From Planctomycetota bacterium (GTDB lineage Bacteria > Planctomycetota > UBA1135 > UBA2386): a stretch of DNA of 64,000 nucleotides. Location of the stretch: contig JAHBXX010000021.1 in NCBI GenBank assembly GCA_019636245.1, positions 1-64,000 of the forward strand, written 5' to 3'. The notes beneath the pieces were generated by a model. The model saw nothing but the letters and a program-made list of their open reading frames with translations, was not told the DNA's origin and did no database searches. Position numbers and translations under genes: made by a program. Numbering within the stretch: position 1 is the stretch's first letter; the number at the start of each line of letters is the position of its first letter. Shown in pieces: positions 37,276 to 45,730 of this stretch.

Positions 37276-38406
37276 TCAGCGCGGCTTGCCCGGCGTCGGC
37301 GGGAGCTGGATCTGCACCTCGACCCGGCGCCCGGCGCCCTCCCCGCGCGCATGGGCCCACAGCAGCAGGTTGTCGCGGGCCTCGACGAGGCTGCGCGGAG
37401 CCACCCAGCTGGTGCCGCAGGCGTCCTCCATCGCGAACGCGCTGCCGCGGATGCCGAGCGGGCGCAGTTCGTCGTCGGTGCCGAACACGAAGAACAGCTT
37501 CGGGAACACCTCGGGCCGCAGCCAGTTGAGCCGCACGAGCACCTCCCGCTCCTCGCGGGGGTCCATCGGCACCAGCGAGATCATGCCGGAGATGCTGCCG
37601 AGCCGGCGGCTCTGCAGCGCCCGGCCGACCACGCTGGCCACCGAGTCCTGGTTGCGCCGGAGCAGGCTGGTCTGCCCCAGGAGGCCGACGGCCACGCGCA
37701 GGTCGGTGCCCACCTCGGGTTCGACGAAGACCAGGCGGCGGCGATCCTGCAGTTCGAGCAGCAACTCGCCGAGATCGTGGAACTCGTCGGCGTTGTCGAG
37801 CAGCTGGCCGACCGCGATCTCCGGGTCGGAGCTGCGCTTCTGCAGGCGGTCTAGGGCGCGGTGCGCGGTCGCGTAGCGCTGCTCGAGCTGACGGGCGGCC
37901 TCCATCGCCACCACGTCGGCGGTGAGGCGCTGCGTCGACGCCAGCAGCGGGTGCTGCTCGAGCGGCAGCACGTCGTCGCGGCGCGACATCTCGCGGCCGA
38001 CCGGCACCCGTTCGTCGGCGGCCACCGGCGCCGCCGAGGCCACCGGCGCCGCCGTCGGCTCCGGATCCGACCGCAGCGACAGCGCGGCGAGCAGCGCGGC
38101 GGCGGCGGCCGCGGCCCCGGTCAGGGCATAGCGGAGCTTGGTCGCGAGCGGCACGGGCTCGTGGAACACCGCCTCGGGGGTGCCTTCGCCGGCGTGGATG
38201 CGCTCCCAGAGCTGCTCGCGGAAGCCGGCGCCGACCCGTTCCTGCGGCAGCTGCAGCACGAGGCGCTGCGCGGCCTGCAGATCGGTCCAGAAGGCCAGGC
38301 AGTCGCCGCACTGCTCGAGGTGCTCCATGACGAGGGTCCGACGCCCCGAGGGCAGTCGCCCGTCGAGGCATTGGGACAGCTCGTAGCGGCGCTGGTTGCA
38401 GTTCAT
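37276..38406 (-). CDS. Anti-sigma factor with zinc finger and transmembrane segment
   Basis: 376 residues. The N-terminal zinc finger H29-x3-C33-x2-C36 is the ZAS anti-sigma domain. One transmembrane helix lies at about 91-111. The C-terminal 260 residues would be periplasmic and form an unrecognised domain. It directly follows the sigma gene, from which it is separated by an unusual repeat (see 38394-38436). The domain holds the sigma factor at the membrane and releases it on a signal. Confidence 0.85.
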   Translation of the reverse strand: MNCNQRRYELSQCLDGRLPSGRRTLVMEHLEQCGDCLAFWTDLQAAQRLVLQLPQERVGAGFREQLWERIHAGEGTPEAVFHEPVPLATKLRYALTGAAAAAAALLAALSLRSDPEPTAAPVASAAPVAADERVPVGREMSRRDDVLPLEQHPLLASTQRLTADVVAMEAARQLEQRYATAHRALDRLQKRSSDPEIAVGQLLDNADEFHDLGELLLELQDRRRLVFVEPEVGTDLRVAVGLLGQTSLLRRNQDSVASVVGRALQSRRLGSISGMISLVPMDPREEREVLVRLNWLRPEVFPKLFFVFGTDDELRPLGIRGSAFAMEDACGTSWVAPRSLVEARDNLLLWAHARGEGAGRRVEVQIQLPPTPGKPR

Positions 38407-38436
38407 CGGATGCCGTTCATCGGTTGCAGTTCATCG
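38394..38436 (-). repeat. Tandem repeat creating two overlapping five-codon mini-ORFs before the anti-sigma gene
   Basis: On the minus strand CGATGAAC occurs three times at 14-base spacing, and CGATGAACTGCAACC occurs twice 28 bases apart (38422-38436 and 38394-38408). The copies give ATGs at 38434, 38420 and 38406, each in a different frame. The first reads M-N-C-N-R-stop and the second M-N-G-I-R-stop; each stop TGA overlaps the next ATG, and the third ATG is the anti-sigma start. No good ribosome binding site is seen before the third ATG, so translation could be carried over from the sigma gene through the two mini-ORFs. Confidence 0.75.
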
Positions 38437-38441
38437 ATGCG

Positions 38442-39002
38442 TCAGACCTTGATCAGCCTGCTGACGAGGGACTTGAAGCGCTGGCGGGCGCGGAACAGCC
38501 GCGTCGACACCGTCTTCACCGGGCAACCCAGGATCGCGGCGGCATCCTCGTAGCTGAGGCCTTCGACTTCGCAGAGCTGGAAGGCCTCCCGGAACTTGGC
38601 CGGCAGCTCGCGAATCGCGGCGTCGATCGCCTGGTTGGCCTCGCGCGTCTCGGCCACCTGGTCGGGCGGCGCGGTGTCGGCGTCGGCGAGCGCCAGCGGC
38701 TGTTCGTCGTCCTTCTGCAGGTCGCGGAACAGGCTGAGCTTGAACTTGCGCCGCCGGATCTGGTCGAGGCAGAGGTTGCGGGCGACGCGGAACAGCCACG
38801 GCCGGAAGGCGGCGATCGGCACCTGGTGCAGGTGCCTGTAGAGGGCCAGGAAGGCGTCCTGGGCGATGTCCTCGGCGGCGATCGGGTCGCCGAGCATGCG
38901 GGTGGCGTAGGTCTTCAGGCTGTCGGCGTGCTCGCCCAGGGCACGATGGAACGCGACCATCGTCACCGGGTCCTGCTGCTGTTCCGGGCTCGTGTTCCGC
39001 AT
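38442..39002 (-). CDS. ECF RNA polymerase sigma factor (sigma-70 family)
   Basis: 186 residues, the usual ECF length. Region 2: A-E-D-I-A-Q-D-A-F-L-A-L-Y, F-R-P-W-L-F-R-V-A-R-N-L-C-L-D. Region 4: E-L-P-A-K-F-R-E-A-F-Q-L-C-E-V-E-G-L-S-Y-E-D-A-A-A-I-L-G-C-P-V-K-T-V-S-T-R-L-F-R-A-R. First gene of an operon with the anti-sigma and VWA genes. A TAGGAT box lies at 39018-39023, 15 bases upstream of the ATG. Confidence 0.94.
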   Translation of the reverse strand: MRNTSPEQQQDPVTMVAFHRALGEHADSLKTYATRMLGDPIAAEDIAQDAFLALYRHLHQVPIAAFRPWLFRVARNLCLDQIRRRKFKLSLFRDLQKDDEQPLALADADTAPPDQVAETREANQAIDAAIRELPAKFREAFQLCEVEGLSYEDAAAILGCPVKTVSTRLFRARQRFKSLVSRLIKV

Positions 39003-39180
39003 GGCGCCGCGTCGGAGATCCTAGCTTTCGGTGCGTGCCACGCGCCGTGACGAGAGGATCGGAAGGCGGTTCCAAGACGGCCCCTGGGCGGCGAAACTCC
39101 GGGCCTCCGACCGACGTCGATCCCATCGTGTGCCCAGGTTGCCACCACGCCGGTGGCACGGGCGGCAGAGGAACCCCACC

Positions 39181-40026
39181 GTGCGAGCTCTCCTGGTTGC
39201 CAGCCTGGCCGTCCTGGCCGCCGCGTGCGGCGGCTCCCTAGCGCACCGGTCGGTGGCGGATGTGGCGGCTGACTTGCCGATCGGTCAAGACATCCAGCGC
39301 ATCCGCCTCGAGGTGGCCGATGGCACCGTGGGCGTCGCGGCGGGCACCGAGCGCACCTTCGCCTGCCGTGGCGGCGTGCGCCGCGCCGCGGACAGCGCCG
39401 CCGACCTGGCCCGGCTCGAGCGCGTGTCCCTCGCGTTCCTCGCGGCGCCGGACCCGGCCGCGCCGACGACCTTGGTCGTGCGGGCGCCCCGGCGCGCCGC
39501 CGACGATCCGCCGGGCGTGTTCAGCCTCGAACTCGGCATCCACCTGCCGGCCGACCTGCCGCTCGAGGTGCGCATCCAGGGCAACGGCCACGTCACCGTC
39601 GGCAACCGCCTGGCCGAGACGGTGGTCGAGACCGGCCGCGGCGACCTGCGCTTCGAGGCCTGCGCCGGCGGCGTCCGGGCCCGCACCGGCCGGGGCATGG
39701 TGATCGCCTTCGAGCACCGCGGCGACCTCGACGTGGTCAGCAAGGTCGGCGACATGCAGGCCTTCGTGCGCGAGCCCGGCGAACGCATCCGCCTCGCCAC
39801 CGGCCAGGGCACCGTGCAGTGCCACGTGCCGGCGGAGGCGGATTTCGAGGTCGATGCGCGCGCCGAGACGGGTCGCGTCGGCAACGGCTTCGGTCTGCCG
39901 AGCGAGACGGTGGGGCGGTTCGGCGCCGTGCTGGCGGGCGTGCGCGGCTCGGGCCGGACGAAGATCGTGCTGCGCACCGGCTCCGGGCACCTGTCGCTGT
40001 CGCCGCACCGGTTCGGTTCCGGCTAG
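39181..40026 (+). CDS. Lipoprotein with DUF4097-like beta-helical domain
   Basis: 281 residues from a GTG (lipobox L-A-A-A-C near residue 15). The mature protein is a repetitive beta-strand ladder: G-N-G-H-V-T-V-G-N-R-L-A-E-T-V-V-E-T-G-R-G-D-L-R-F, A-R-T-G-R-G-M-V and A-T-G-Q-G-T-V-Q. This matches the putative adhesin/DUF4097 family, whose members fold as a right-handed beta-helix and are often controlled by sigma/anti-sigma pairs. It is divergent from the ECF sigma gene at 39002. Function unknown. Confidence 0.75.
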   Translation: MRALLVASLAVLAAACGGSLAHRSVADVAADLPIGQDIQRIRLEVADGTVGVAAGTERTFACRGGVRRAADSAADLARLERVSLAFLAAPDPAAPTTLVVRAPRRAADDPPGVFSLELGIHLPADLPLEVRIQGNGHVTVGNRLAETVVETGRGDLRFEACAGGVRARTGRGMVIAFEHRGDLDVVSKVGDMQAFVREPGERIRLATGQGTVQCHVPAEADFEVDARAETGRVGNGFGLPSETVGRFGAVLAGVRGSGRTKIVLRTGSGHLSLSPHRFGSG

Positions 40027-40046
40027 TGCGTTCGCGGCCCGCGCCG

Positions 40047-40083
40047 CGGTGCGGGCGACCCTGCCGGGTCGGTTGCCGCACCG
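40047..40083 (+). terminator. Two-part hairpin terminator after the DUF4097-like gene
   Basis: An outer stem CGGTGCGG / CCGCACCG (40047-40054 with 40076-40083) encloses an inner stem CGACCC / GGGTCG (40056-40061 with 40066-40071) around a TGCC loop. It lies 20 bases past the stop at 40026. No T-run, but it is the most stable-looking hairpin in the window. The rest of the 258-base gap to 40285 shows nothing else. Confidence 0.5.
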
Positions 40084-40284
40084 GCCTGGCTGGCTACGTG
40101 CCGGATCGACGGCGCCCCGGCCTGCCGGCGATCTGGAAATGCTCGCCGGTGTCCAACGTCGAACGCCGCCGTCGCGTAGCAGCAAGTCCGCCCCCCAACC
40201 CCCGAACCCTCGAAACCCGCGCGTTCGCGCCGGCTCGTGCTCGCTCGCCGGGCAGGATCCGGTCGGTGCCGCCGGTCGCCACTC

Positions 40285-40698
40285 ATGCACTACGGCAAAC
40301 GTCTGCTCCTCCACTCCGCCCAGCAACCCACGGCCGCCGGCCTCGCCGAAGCCGCTGCCAGCTGGGGTTGCATGACCACCGTCTGCCGCTCCCCGGACGA
40401 GCTCCGCGCCCAGCTCGAGGGTGGGGCGTTCGACCTCGTCCTGGTCGAGCCCGCCACCTCGCTGCAGCAGCTGCTCGCCGAGAGCTCCCTCGAGGGGACG
40501 CTGGGGCTGACGCTGGCCGAACTCGAGAAGCGCCACATCCTGCGCGTGCTGGCCAGCACGGGTGGCAACAAGACGCGCGCCGCGCGTTCGCTCGGCATCG
40601 ACACCAAGACGCTCTACAACAAGCTGAAGAGCTACCAGTCGGGCGGGGCCGCGGCCGCGAGGCGTGCGCCCGGGCCGGGATCGCTGTCGACCCGCTGA
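40285..40698 (+). CDS. Small Fis-type DNA-binding regulator with receiver-like half domain
   Basis: 137 residues. Residues 1-60 look like the first half of a response-regulator receiver (beta1 K-R-L-L-L-H-S, then F-D-L-V-L-V-E-P), with Glu where the phosphoacceptor Asp would stand and no later conserved Thr or Lys. Residues 75-117 are a Fis helix-turn-helix (L-E-K-R-H-I-L-R-V-L-A-S-T-G-G-N-K-T-R-A-A-R-S-L-G-I-D-T-K-T-L-Y-N-K-L). This is the DNA-binding end of NtrC-type regulators without the AAA domain. It likely binds DNA without needing phosphorylation. Start ATG chosen at 40285. Alone in its unit. Confidence 0.82.
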   Translation: MHYGKRLLLHSAQQPTAAGLAEAAASWGCMTTVCRSPDELRAQLEGGAFDLVLVEPATSLQQLLAESSLEGTLGLTLAELEKRHILRVLASTGGNKTRAARSLGIDTKTLYNKLKSYQSGGAAAARRAPGPGSLSTR

Positions 40699-41096
40699 AC
40701 GGCCGCCGCGGGAAGCGGCGCTGGCAAGGAGGCGCCGCCGCCGGGTGCCGAGAACGCAGGCGCCGCGGGCGGTCCGGCGGCGTCCGTCCCGATGCGGGCC
40801 AATCCGCGCTCGCCGGCGTTGCGCGGCCCGGCGGCGAGCCGCCCATGCGAACGCGCTCCGCCAGCCGGTCGGGCGTCGGGCCGCCGTGCGGCTCCGGGGC
40901 GCCTGCTCATGCGGCGCGGCCGGCCGCCGAGAATGCACTGCCGCGGCAACGCGGTGGTGATACTCGGAACCCGCGACGGGCCATGATTCGCCGACTTCGA
41001 TCCTTTGCCTGCAGTGCCCGTCGCGGGTTTCACTTCCAGCCGCCGCCGGCTGGGGCCGGGGTGGAAATCGCCCGCTGGTGGTGATTTCATCGCCGC
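40699..41096 (+). other. 398-base gap with structured leader upstream of prfB
   Basis: No convincing gene. The 3' part holds three inverted repeats: AACCCGCGACGGGC (40968-40981) with its complement at 41016-41029, around a 34-base loop; CCAGCCG / CGGCTGG (41036-41042 and 41047-41053) with a 4-base loop; and a GAAATCgCC / GGtGATTTC pairing, with one G-U pair, just before the start codon. These lie in the 130 bases before the prfB ATG and could be a regulatory leader or a terminator for the Fis-like gene. Confidence 0.45.
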
Positions 41097-42207
41097 ATGG
41101 CGTTCTCCGACCACCTGGACACCCTGAAGGCAGCCGAGCAGCGGATCGAGTCGCTCAAGGTGAGTCTTTGACTACCTTCGCTGCCACCGGGAGCTCGCCG
41201 ACATCGAGCACCAGATGACCCAGCCGGGGTTCTGGGACAACGCCGAGCGGGCCCAGACCGTCGTGCAGAAGAAGAAGCTGTGCTTCCAGGTGGTCGATCC
41301 GATCGACCGCCTGCTGCGCCTGGTGGAGGACGGCATGGTGCTGGTCGAGCTGGGCCAGGACGATGCCGCCGCCGTCGAGGCGGACCTGGCGCAGGTCGAG
41401 GCGCAGATCCATGACGGGATCGAACGGCTGGAGTTCCAGCTGATGCTGGGCGGCGAGCACGACCACCGCAACGCGATCCTGACCCTGCAGCCCGGCGCTG
41501 GCGGCATCGACGCCTCGGACTGGGCCGAGATGATGCTGCGCATGTACGTGAAGTGGGCGGCCAAGCACGACTACGAGGTCGAGGAGACCGACTTCCAGAA
41601 GGCGGAGGAGGCGGGCATCAAGAACGCGACGATCGTCGTCAAGGGCCCCTACGCCTACGGTCGGCTCAAGGCCGAACAGGGCGTGCACCGGCTGGTGCGC
41701 ATCTCGCCGTTCGACGGCCAGGGCCGGCGGCAGACGTCGTTCGCCTCGGTCGAGGTGGTGCCGGAACTCGACGACGACCTCGCCGTCGACATCCGCAAGG
41801 AGGACCTGAAGGTCGACACCTTCCGCAGTTCCGGCGCCGGCGGCCAGCACGTCAACAAGACCGAGTCGGCGATCCGCATCACGCACATCCCGACCGGCAT
41901 CGTCGTCGCCTGCCAGGCCGAGCGCAGCCAGCACAAGAACCGCGATTCGGCGATGCGCACGCTGCGGTCGAAGCTCTACCAGCTCGAGCTGGCGAAGCGC
42001 GAGGCGGAGCTGGCGAAGTTCTACGGCGACCGCGGCTCCATCAGCTGGGGCAACCAGATCCGCAGCTACGTGCTGCAGCCCTACCAGATGTGCAAGGACC
42101 TGCGCACCGACGTGGAGACCTCCGACGTGCAGGGCGTGCTCGACGGCGACCTCGATCCGTTCATCGAGGGCTACCTGAAGCAACGCAAGGAGGAGGCGAA
42201 GCGATGA
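41097..42207 (+). CDS. prfB: Peptide chain release factor 2 (programmed +1 frameshift)
   Basis: The ATG at 41097 opens a 24-codon frame ending in TGA at 41169-41171. The shifted frame continues D-Y-L-R-C-H-R to 42207, for a 369-residue protein. The sequence matches RF2: codon-recognition tripeptide S-P-F (in V-R-I-S-P-F-D) and the G-G-Q hydrolysis motif in [13 protein letters not shown]. It releases the chain at UGA and UAA, and the in-frame UGA lets RF2 regulate its own synthesis. The stop overlaps the purH start (ATGA). Confidence 0.95.
41159..41172 (+). promoter_or_regulatory. RF2 programmed +1 frameshift site
   Basis: AGGTGAGT followed by CTT-TGA-C. The AGGTGA pairs with the 16S rRNA 3' end as an internal Shine-Dalgarno, and CUU-UGA-C is the classic slippery site at which the P-site tRNA slips from CUU to UUU. 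Compare E. coli AGGGGGTATCTTTGAC: here the SD core is offset slightly but uses the same CTTTGAC. Confidence 0.92.
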
Positions 42208-43784
42208 GGCGCGCGCTGCTCTCGGTCACCGACAAGCACGGCATCGTCGAGTTCGCCCGCGGCCTGCTCGAGCTCGGCTTCTCGCTGCTGTCCACCGGCG
42301 GCACGCGCAAGGCGCTGGCCGACGCCGGCATCCCGGTGACCGAGGTGGCCGAATACACCGGCTTCCCCGAGGCGATGGACGGCCGCCTGAAGACGCTGCA
42401 CCCCAAGGTGCACGGCGGCCTGCTCGCCCGCCGCGACGAGCCCGCGCATCGCCAGGCGATGCAGCAGCACGGCATCGATCCGATCGACGTGCTGTGCGTC
42501 AACCTGTACCGCTTCCGCGAGACCCTGCGCCAGCCCGGCATCACCCGCGCCGCCGTGGTCGAACAGATCGACATCGGCGGCCCGGCGATGATCCGCAGCG
42601 CGGCGAAGAACCACCAGAGCGTCGCCGTCGTCGTCGACCCCGCGGACTACGACGCGGTGCTGCGGGCGCTGCGCGAGCACGCGGGCGTCGTGCCGGCCGA
42701 CCACCTGCGCCGCCTGGCCGCGAAGGCCTTCGCGCACACGGCGGCCTACGACGCCGCGATTGCGCAGTGGTTCGACTGCGAACGGCGCACGATGTCGGGC
42801 GAGCCGTTCTTCCCGCTGCGCATCGCCTTCGCCGGCGAGAAGCTGCAGGACCTCCGCTACGGCGAGAATCCGCACCAGAAGGCCGCCTTCTACGGCTTCG
42901 GCGACCCCAGCCCGAGCCTCGCGAGCGCGCGCCAGCTCGGCGGCAAGGAGCTGAGCTACAACAACATCCTCGACGCCGACGCGGCGCTGGCGCTGGCGCT
43001 CGAGTTCGCGACCACCAGCTGCGTCCTGGTGAAGCACAACAACCCCTGCGGCGTCGCGGTCGCGGGTGATCTGCCGCGTGCGTTCGAACGGGCGCTCGCC
43101 GGCGATCCGGTGTCGGCCTTCGGCGGCATCCTGGCGACGAACCGTCCGTTCGACGTCGCCACCGCCAGGGCGATCGTCGACAGCGGCACGTTCCTCGAGG
43201 TCGTCGTCGCGCCGCAGGTCGAGCCCCTCGCGGCGCAGGAACTGCTGCGCGCCAAATGGGGGCCGAACGTGCGCGTGCTGGAGCTCGGCGGCCTGCCCGA
43301 CGCGACGGTGCGCAACCGGTTCGGCGCCCGGCCGGTCGCCGGCGGCTTCCTGCTGCAGACCGCCGACGTGCCGCCCGAGGCGCCGCAGGACCGGAGCGTG
43401 ACCAAGCGGGCGCCGACCGCCGCCGAGAAGGAGGCGATGGCGTTCGCCTGGAAGGTCTGCAAGCACGTCAAGTCGAACGCGATCGTGTTCGCCCGCGGCA
43501 CCGACGACGGCGCGTTCCACACCGTGGGCATCGGCGCCGGGCAGATGAGCCGCGTCGACGCCGCGAAGATCGCGGTCGAGAAGGCCGATGGCCGCGCGCG
43601 CGGGTCCGTGGTCGCCAGCGACGCGTTCTTCCCGTTCGCCGATGGACTGGTCGCCTGCGCCGCGGCGGGCGTCACCGCCTGCGTGCAGCCGGGGGGCAGC
43701 AAGCGCGACGACGAGGTGATCGCCGCCGCCGACGAACGCGGCATGGCGATGGTGTTCACCGGCCAGCGCCACTTCCGCCACTGA
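42204..43784 (+). CDS. purH: Bifunctional AICAR formyltransferase/IMP cyclohydrolase
   Basis: 526 residues, the usual PurH length. N-terminal MGS-like cyclohydrolase domain (A-L-L-S-V-T-D-K...L-S-T-G-G-T, M-D-G-R-L-K-T-L-H-P-K-V-H-G-G-L-L). C-terminal AICAR transformylase with the K-H-N-N-P-C-G motif, where Lys and His are catalytic, and the end S-D-A-F-F-P-F-A-D-G...Q-P-G-G-S-K-R-D-D-E-V-I. It performs the last two steps of purine synthesis to IMP. Start ATG overlaps the prfB stop. Confidence 0.96.
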   Translation: MRRALLSVTDKHGIVEFARGLLELGFSLLSTGGTRKALADAGIPVTEVAEYTGFPEAMDGRLKTLHPKVHGGLLARRDEPAHRQAMQQHGIDPIDVLCVNLYRFRETLRQPGITRAAVVEQIDIGGPAMIRSAAKNHQSVAVVVDPADYDAVLRALREHAGVVPADHLRRLAAKAFAHTAAYDAAIAQWFDCERRTMSGEPFFPLRIAFAGEKLQDLRYGENPHQKAAFYGFGDPSPSLASARQLGGKELSYNNILDADAALALALEFATTSCVLVKHNNPCGVAVAGDLPRAFERALAGDPVSAFGGILATNRPFDVATARAIVDSGTFLEVVVAPQVEPLAAQELLRAKWGPNVRVLELGGLPDATVRNRFGARPVAGGFLLQTADVPPEAPQDRSVTKRAPTAAEKEAMAFAWKVCKHVKSNAIVFARGTDDGAFHTVGIGAGQMSRVDAAKIAVEKADGRARGSVVASDAFFPFADGLVACAAAGVTACVQPGGSKRDDEVIAAADERGMAMVFTGQRHFRH

Positions 43785-43790
43785 GCCTCG

Positions 43791-44150
43791 ATGGACCTCG
43801 CGCAGGCGGTCCGGGACGTGCTCGAGGGCAGCTCGCTGCGGGAGGTCGCGGCGGCATTCCGCGCCGATCTGATCGCGCACTTCGGCTTCCGGCCCGAGGA
43901 GGTCACGGCCGCGACGTTCCGCGCCGAGGCCGATCAGTTCATGCGCAAACTGGCGCGCCACCTCGGCGATCGGCACGCCGGCGAGCCGCGGGTCGGCGAG
44001 GCGCTGCGCCAGTGGGTGGGCCTCACCGACCACTACGAGGCGTGGGACGCGCTGCTGTCGGGGTTCACCGTCGAGGGCCGTGAAGCGCTGGTGCGGCGCG
44101 GCCGCGTCATGTTCCCGGGTCCGCTGACGGCCCACTGGACCGACGGGTGA
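43791..44150 (+). CDS. Small hypothetical protein
   Basis: 119 residues, mainly helical, with no motif that I recognise (core F-G-F-R-P-E-E-V-T-A-A-T-F-R-A-E-A-D-Q-F). Its stop overlaps the GTG of the YggS-like gene, and it begins 6 bases after purH, so it is part of the same operon and likely expressed. Function unknown. Confidence 0.6.
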   Translation: MDLAQAVRDVLEGSSLREVAAAFRADLIAHFGFRPEEVTAATFRAEADQFMRKLARHLGDRHAGEPRVGEALRQWVGLTDHYEAWDALLSGFTVEGREALVRRGRVMFPGPLTAHWTDG

Positions 44151-44845
44151 CCGACGACGCGGCGATCGTCCGCCGCCTGGCGCTGCTGCGGCTGAAGATC
44201 GCCGGCGCGTGCCGGGCGGCGGGCCGGGGGGCCGGGACCGTCGAGTTGCTGGCGGTCAGCAAGCAGCAGCCGGCAGCCGCGGTGCGCGCCGCCCACGCCG
44301 CCGGGCAGCGCGCGTTCGGCGAGAACCGCGTGCAGGAACTGGTCGCGAAGGCGGGCGAACTCGCCGACCTGCCGGGCCTGTGCTGGCACATGATCGGCTC
44401 CCTGCAGACCAACAAGGTGCGCGACCTGGTGCGCGTGCCGGGTCTCGTGTTGCTGCACAGCCTCGACCGCGTGCGCCTCGCCGACGAACTGCAGCGCGAA
44501 CTCGAGCGCGCCGGCCGCCGCCTCGACGTGCTGCTGGAGCTGCACGCGACCGGCGAACCGAGCAAGCACGGCTGCGCGCCCGGCGATGCACCGGCGCTGC
44601 TCGAACACGTGCAGGCGCACTGCCCGGCGCTGGCCGTGACCGGCGTGATGGCGATGGGCCCGCAGGCCGGCGACCCGGCGCCCGTGTTCCGCGCGGTCGC
44701 GGCGCAGGCCGCGGACCTGCGGCGGCGTTCGGGCCTGCCGCTGCCGACGCTGAGCCTTGGCATGAGCAACGACCTCGAGGCCGCCGTGGCGGCGGGTTCG
44801 ACGCTGGTCCGCATCGGCAGCGCCGTGTTCGGTCCGCGCGGTTGA
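44147..44845 (+). CDS. yggS: YggS-family PLP homeostasis protein
   Basis: 232 residues from a GTG overlapping the previous stop. Fold-type III PLP protein without a C-terminal domain: PLP lysine in L-A-V-S-K-Q-Q, F-G-E-N-R-V-Q-E-L, W-H-M-I-G-S-L-Q-T-N-K-V, and the phosphate-binding L-S-L-G-M-S-N-D-L-E-A-A...V-R-I-G-S-A-V-F-G. Known members (YggS, PLPBP) bind and buffer PLP and affect amino acid pools rather than act as enzymes. Confidence 0.94.
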   Translation: MTDDAAIVRRLALLRLKIAGACRAAGRGAGTVELLAVSKQQPAAAVRAAHAAGQRAFGENRVQELVAKAGELADLPGLCWHMIGSLQTNKVRDLVRVPGLVLLHSLDRVRLADELQRELERAGRRLDVLLELHATGEPSKHGCAPGDAPALLEHVQAHCPALAVTGVMAMGPQAGDPAPVFRAVAAQAADLRRRSGLPLPTLSLGMSNDLEAAVAAGSTLVRIGSAVFGPRG

Positions 44846-44871
44846 GCACCGCCCCCCGGCGCCGCTACGTT
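44842..44871 (+). promoter_or_regulatory. Candidate internal promoter before nth
   Basis: TTGAGC (44842-44847), an 18-base spacer, then TACGTT (44866-44871), six bases before the GTG at 44878. Confidence 0.3.
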
Positions 44872-44877
44872 GTGCGC

Positions 44878-45645
44878 GTGGCCGCCAGCAAGAAGACCCC
44901 CGCGCGTGTCGCCGCCCTCCCGCCCGAAGGCGCGGCCGAGGTCGCCACGCGGCTCGCCGCGGCGATCCCCGAGCCGCGCTGCGAACTCGACCATCGCGAT
45001 CCCTGGACCCTCCTGATCGCGACGATCCTGAGCGCGCAGAGCACCGACCGCACGGTCAACACGGTCACTCCGCTGCTGTTCCAGAAGTTCCCGACGCCGG
45101 CGGCGCTGGCGGCCGCGCCGGCGGCGGAGGTCGAGGCGGTCGTGCACCGCACGGGCTTCTTCCGCAACAAGGCCAAGGCGATCCAGGGCGCCAGCCTGGC
45201 CATCCACCAGCGCCACGGCGGCGAGGTGCCGCGCACCATGGCCGAACTGGTGCAGCTGCCGGGGGTCGCGCGCAAGACCGCGAACGTCGTGCTCGGCGTC
45301 GCCTTCGGCCTGGCGGAGGGCGTCGTCGTCGACACCCACGTCATGCGCACGGCCCAGCGGCTCGGCCTGTCGGCGGCGACGAGCGCCGAGAAGATCGAGC
45401 AGGACCTGTGCGCGCGGTTCGCGCGGCCGCAGTGGATCGAGATCGGTCACCGGCTGCTGCTGCTGGGGCGCTACGTCTGTGGGGCCAAGGATCCGCGCTG
45501 CGACGACTGCCCGCTGTTCGAGCTGTGCGGCTCGCGGGTGGGGGAGGCCCTCGGAACCTGGCGGGATCGTGCCGCCCACCTCGCCGACCGCATCGCCGCC
45601 GCGGCGGCGCCGCCGGGTGCAGGACCGGCCTCGCCGCCGGCGTGA
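44878..45645 (+). CDS. nth: Endonuclease III
   Basis: 255 residues from the GTG at 44878 (a TTG at 44842 and a GTG at 44872 are also in frame; the conserved part begins about 20 residues later). Helix-hairpin-helix L-P-G-V-A-R-K-T-A-N-V-V-L with catalytic Lys, the D-T-H-V aspartate, and the iron-sulfur cluster C-x6-C-x2-C-x5-C (C-G-A-K-D-P-R-C-D-D-C-P-L-F-E-L-C). It excises oxidised pyrimidines and nicks AP sites in base-excision repair. An Ala/Pro-rich tail of about 40 residues is unusual. Confidence 0.94.
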   Translation: MAASKKTPARVAALPPEGAAEVATRLAAAIPEPRCELDHRDPWTLLIATILSAQSTDRTVNTVTPLLFQKFPTPAALAAAPAAEVEAVVHRTGFFRNKAKAIQGASLAIHQRHGGEVPRTMAELVQLPGVARKTANVVLGVAFGLAEGVVVDTHVMRTAQRLGLSAATSAEKIEQDLCARFARPQWIEIGHRLLLLGRYVCGAKDPRCDDCPLFELCGSRVGEALGTWRDRAAHLADRIAAAAAPPGAGPASPPA

Positions 45646-45730
45646 CGCCGGAGGCCGGAGGCCGGCGGCTGGCGGCGGGCGGCGGGGACCAGCGCTTGCC
45701 GGTATCGGGGCCGGCCACGACGATCCGGCG

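Noticed and set aside
42171..44135. A 654-codon frame opposite purH
   Set aside because: Antisense shadow; purH on the plus strand has all family motifs.
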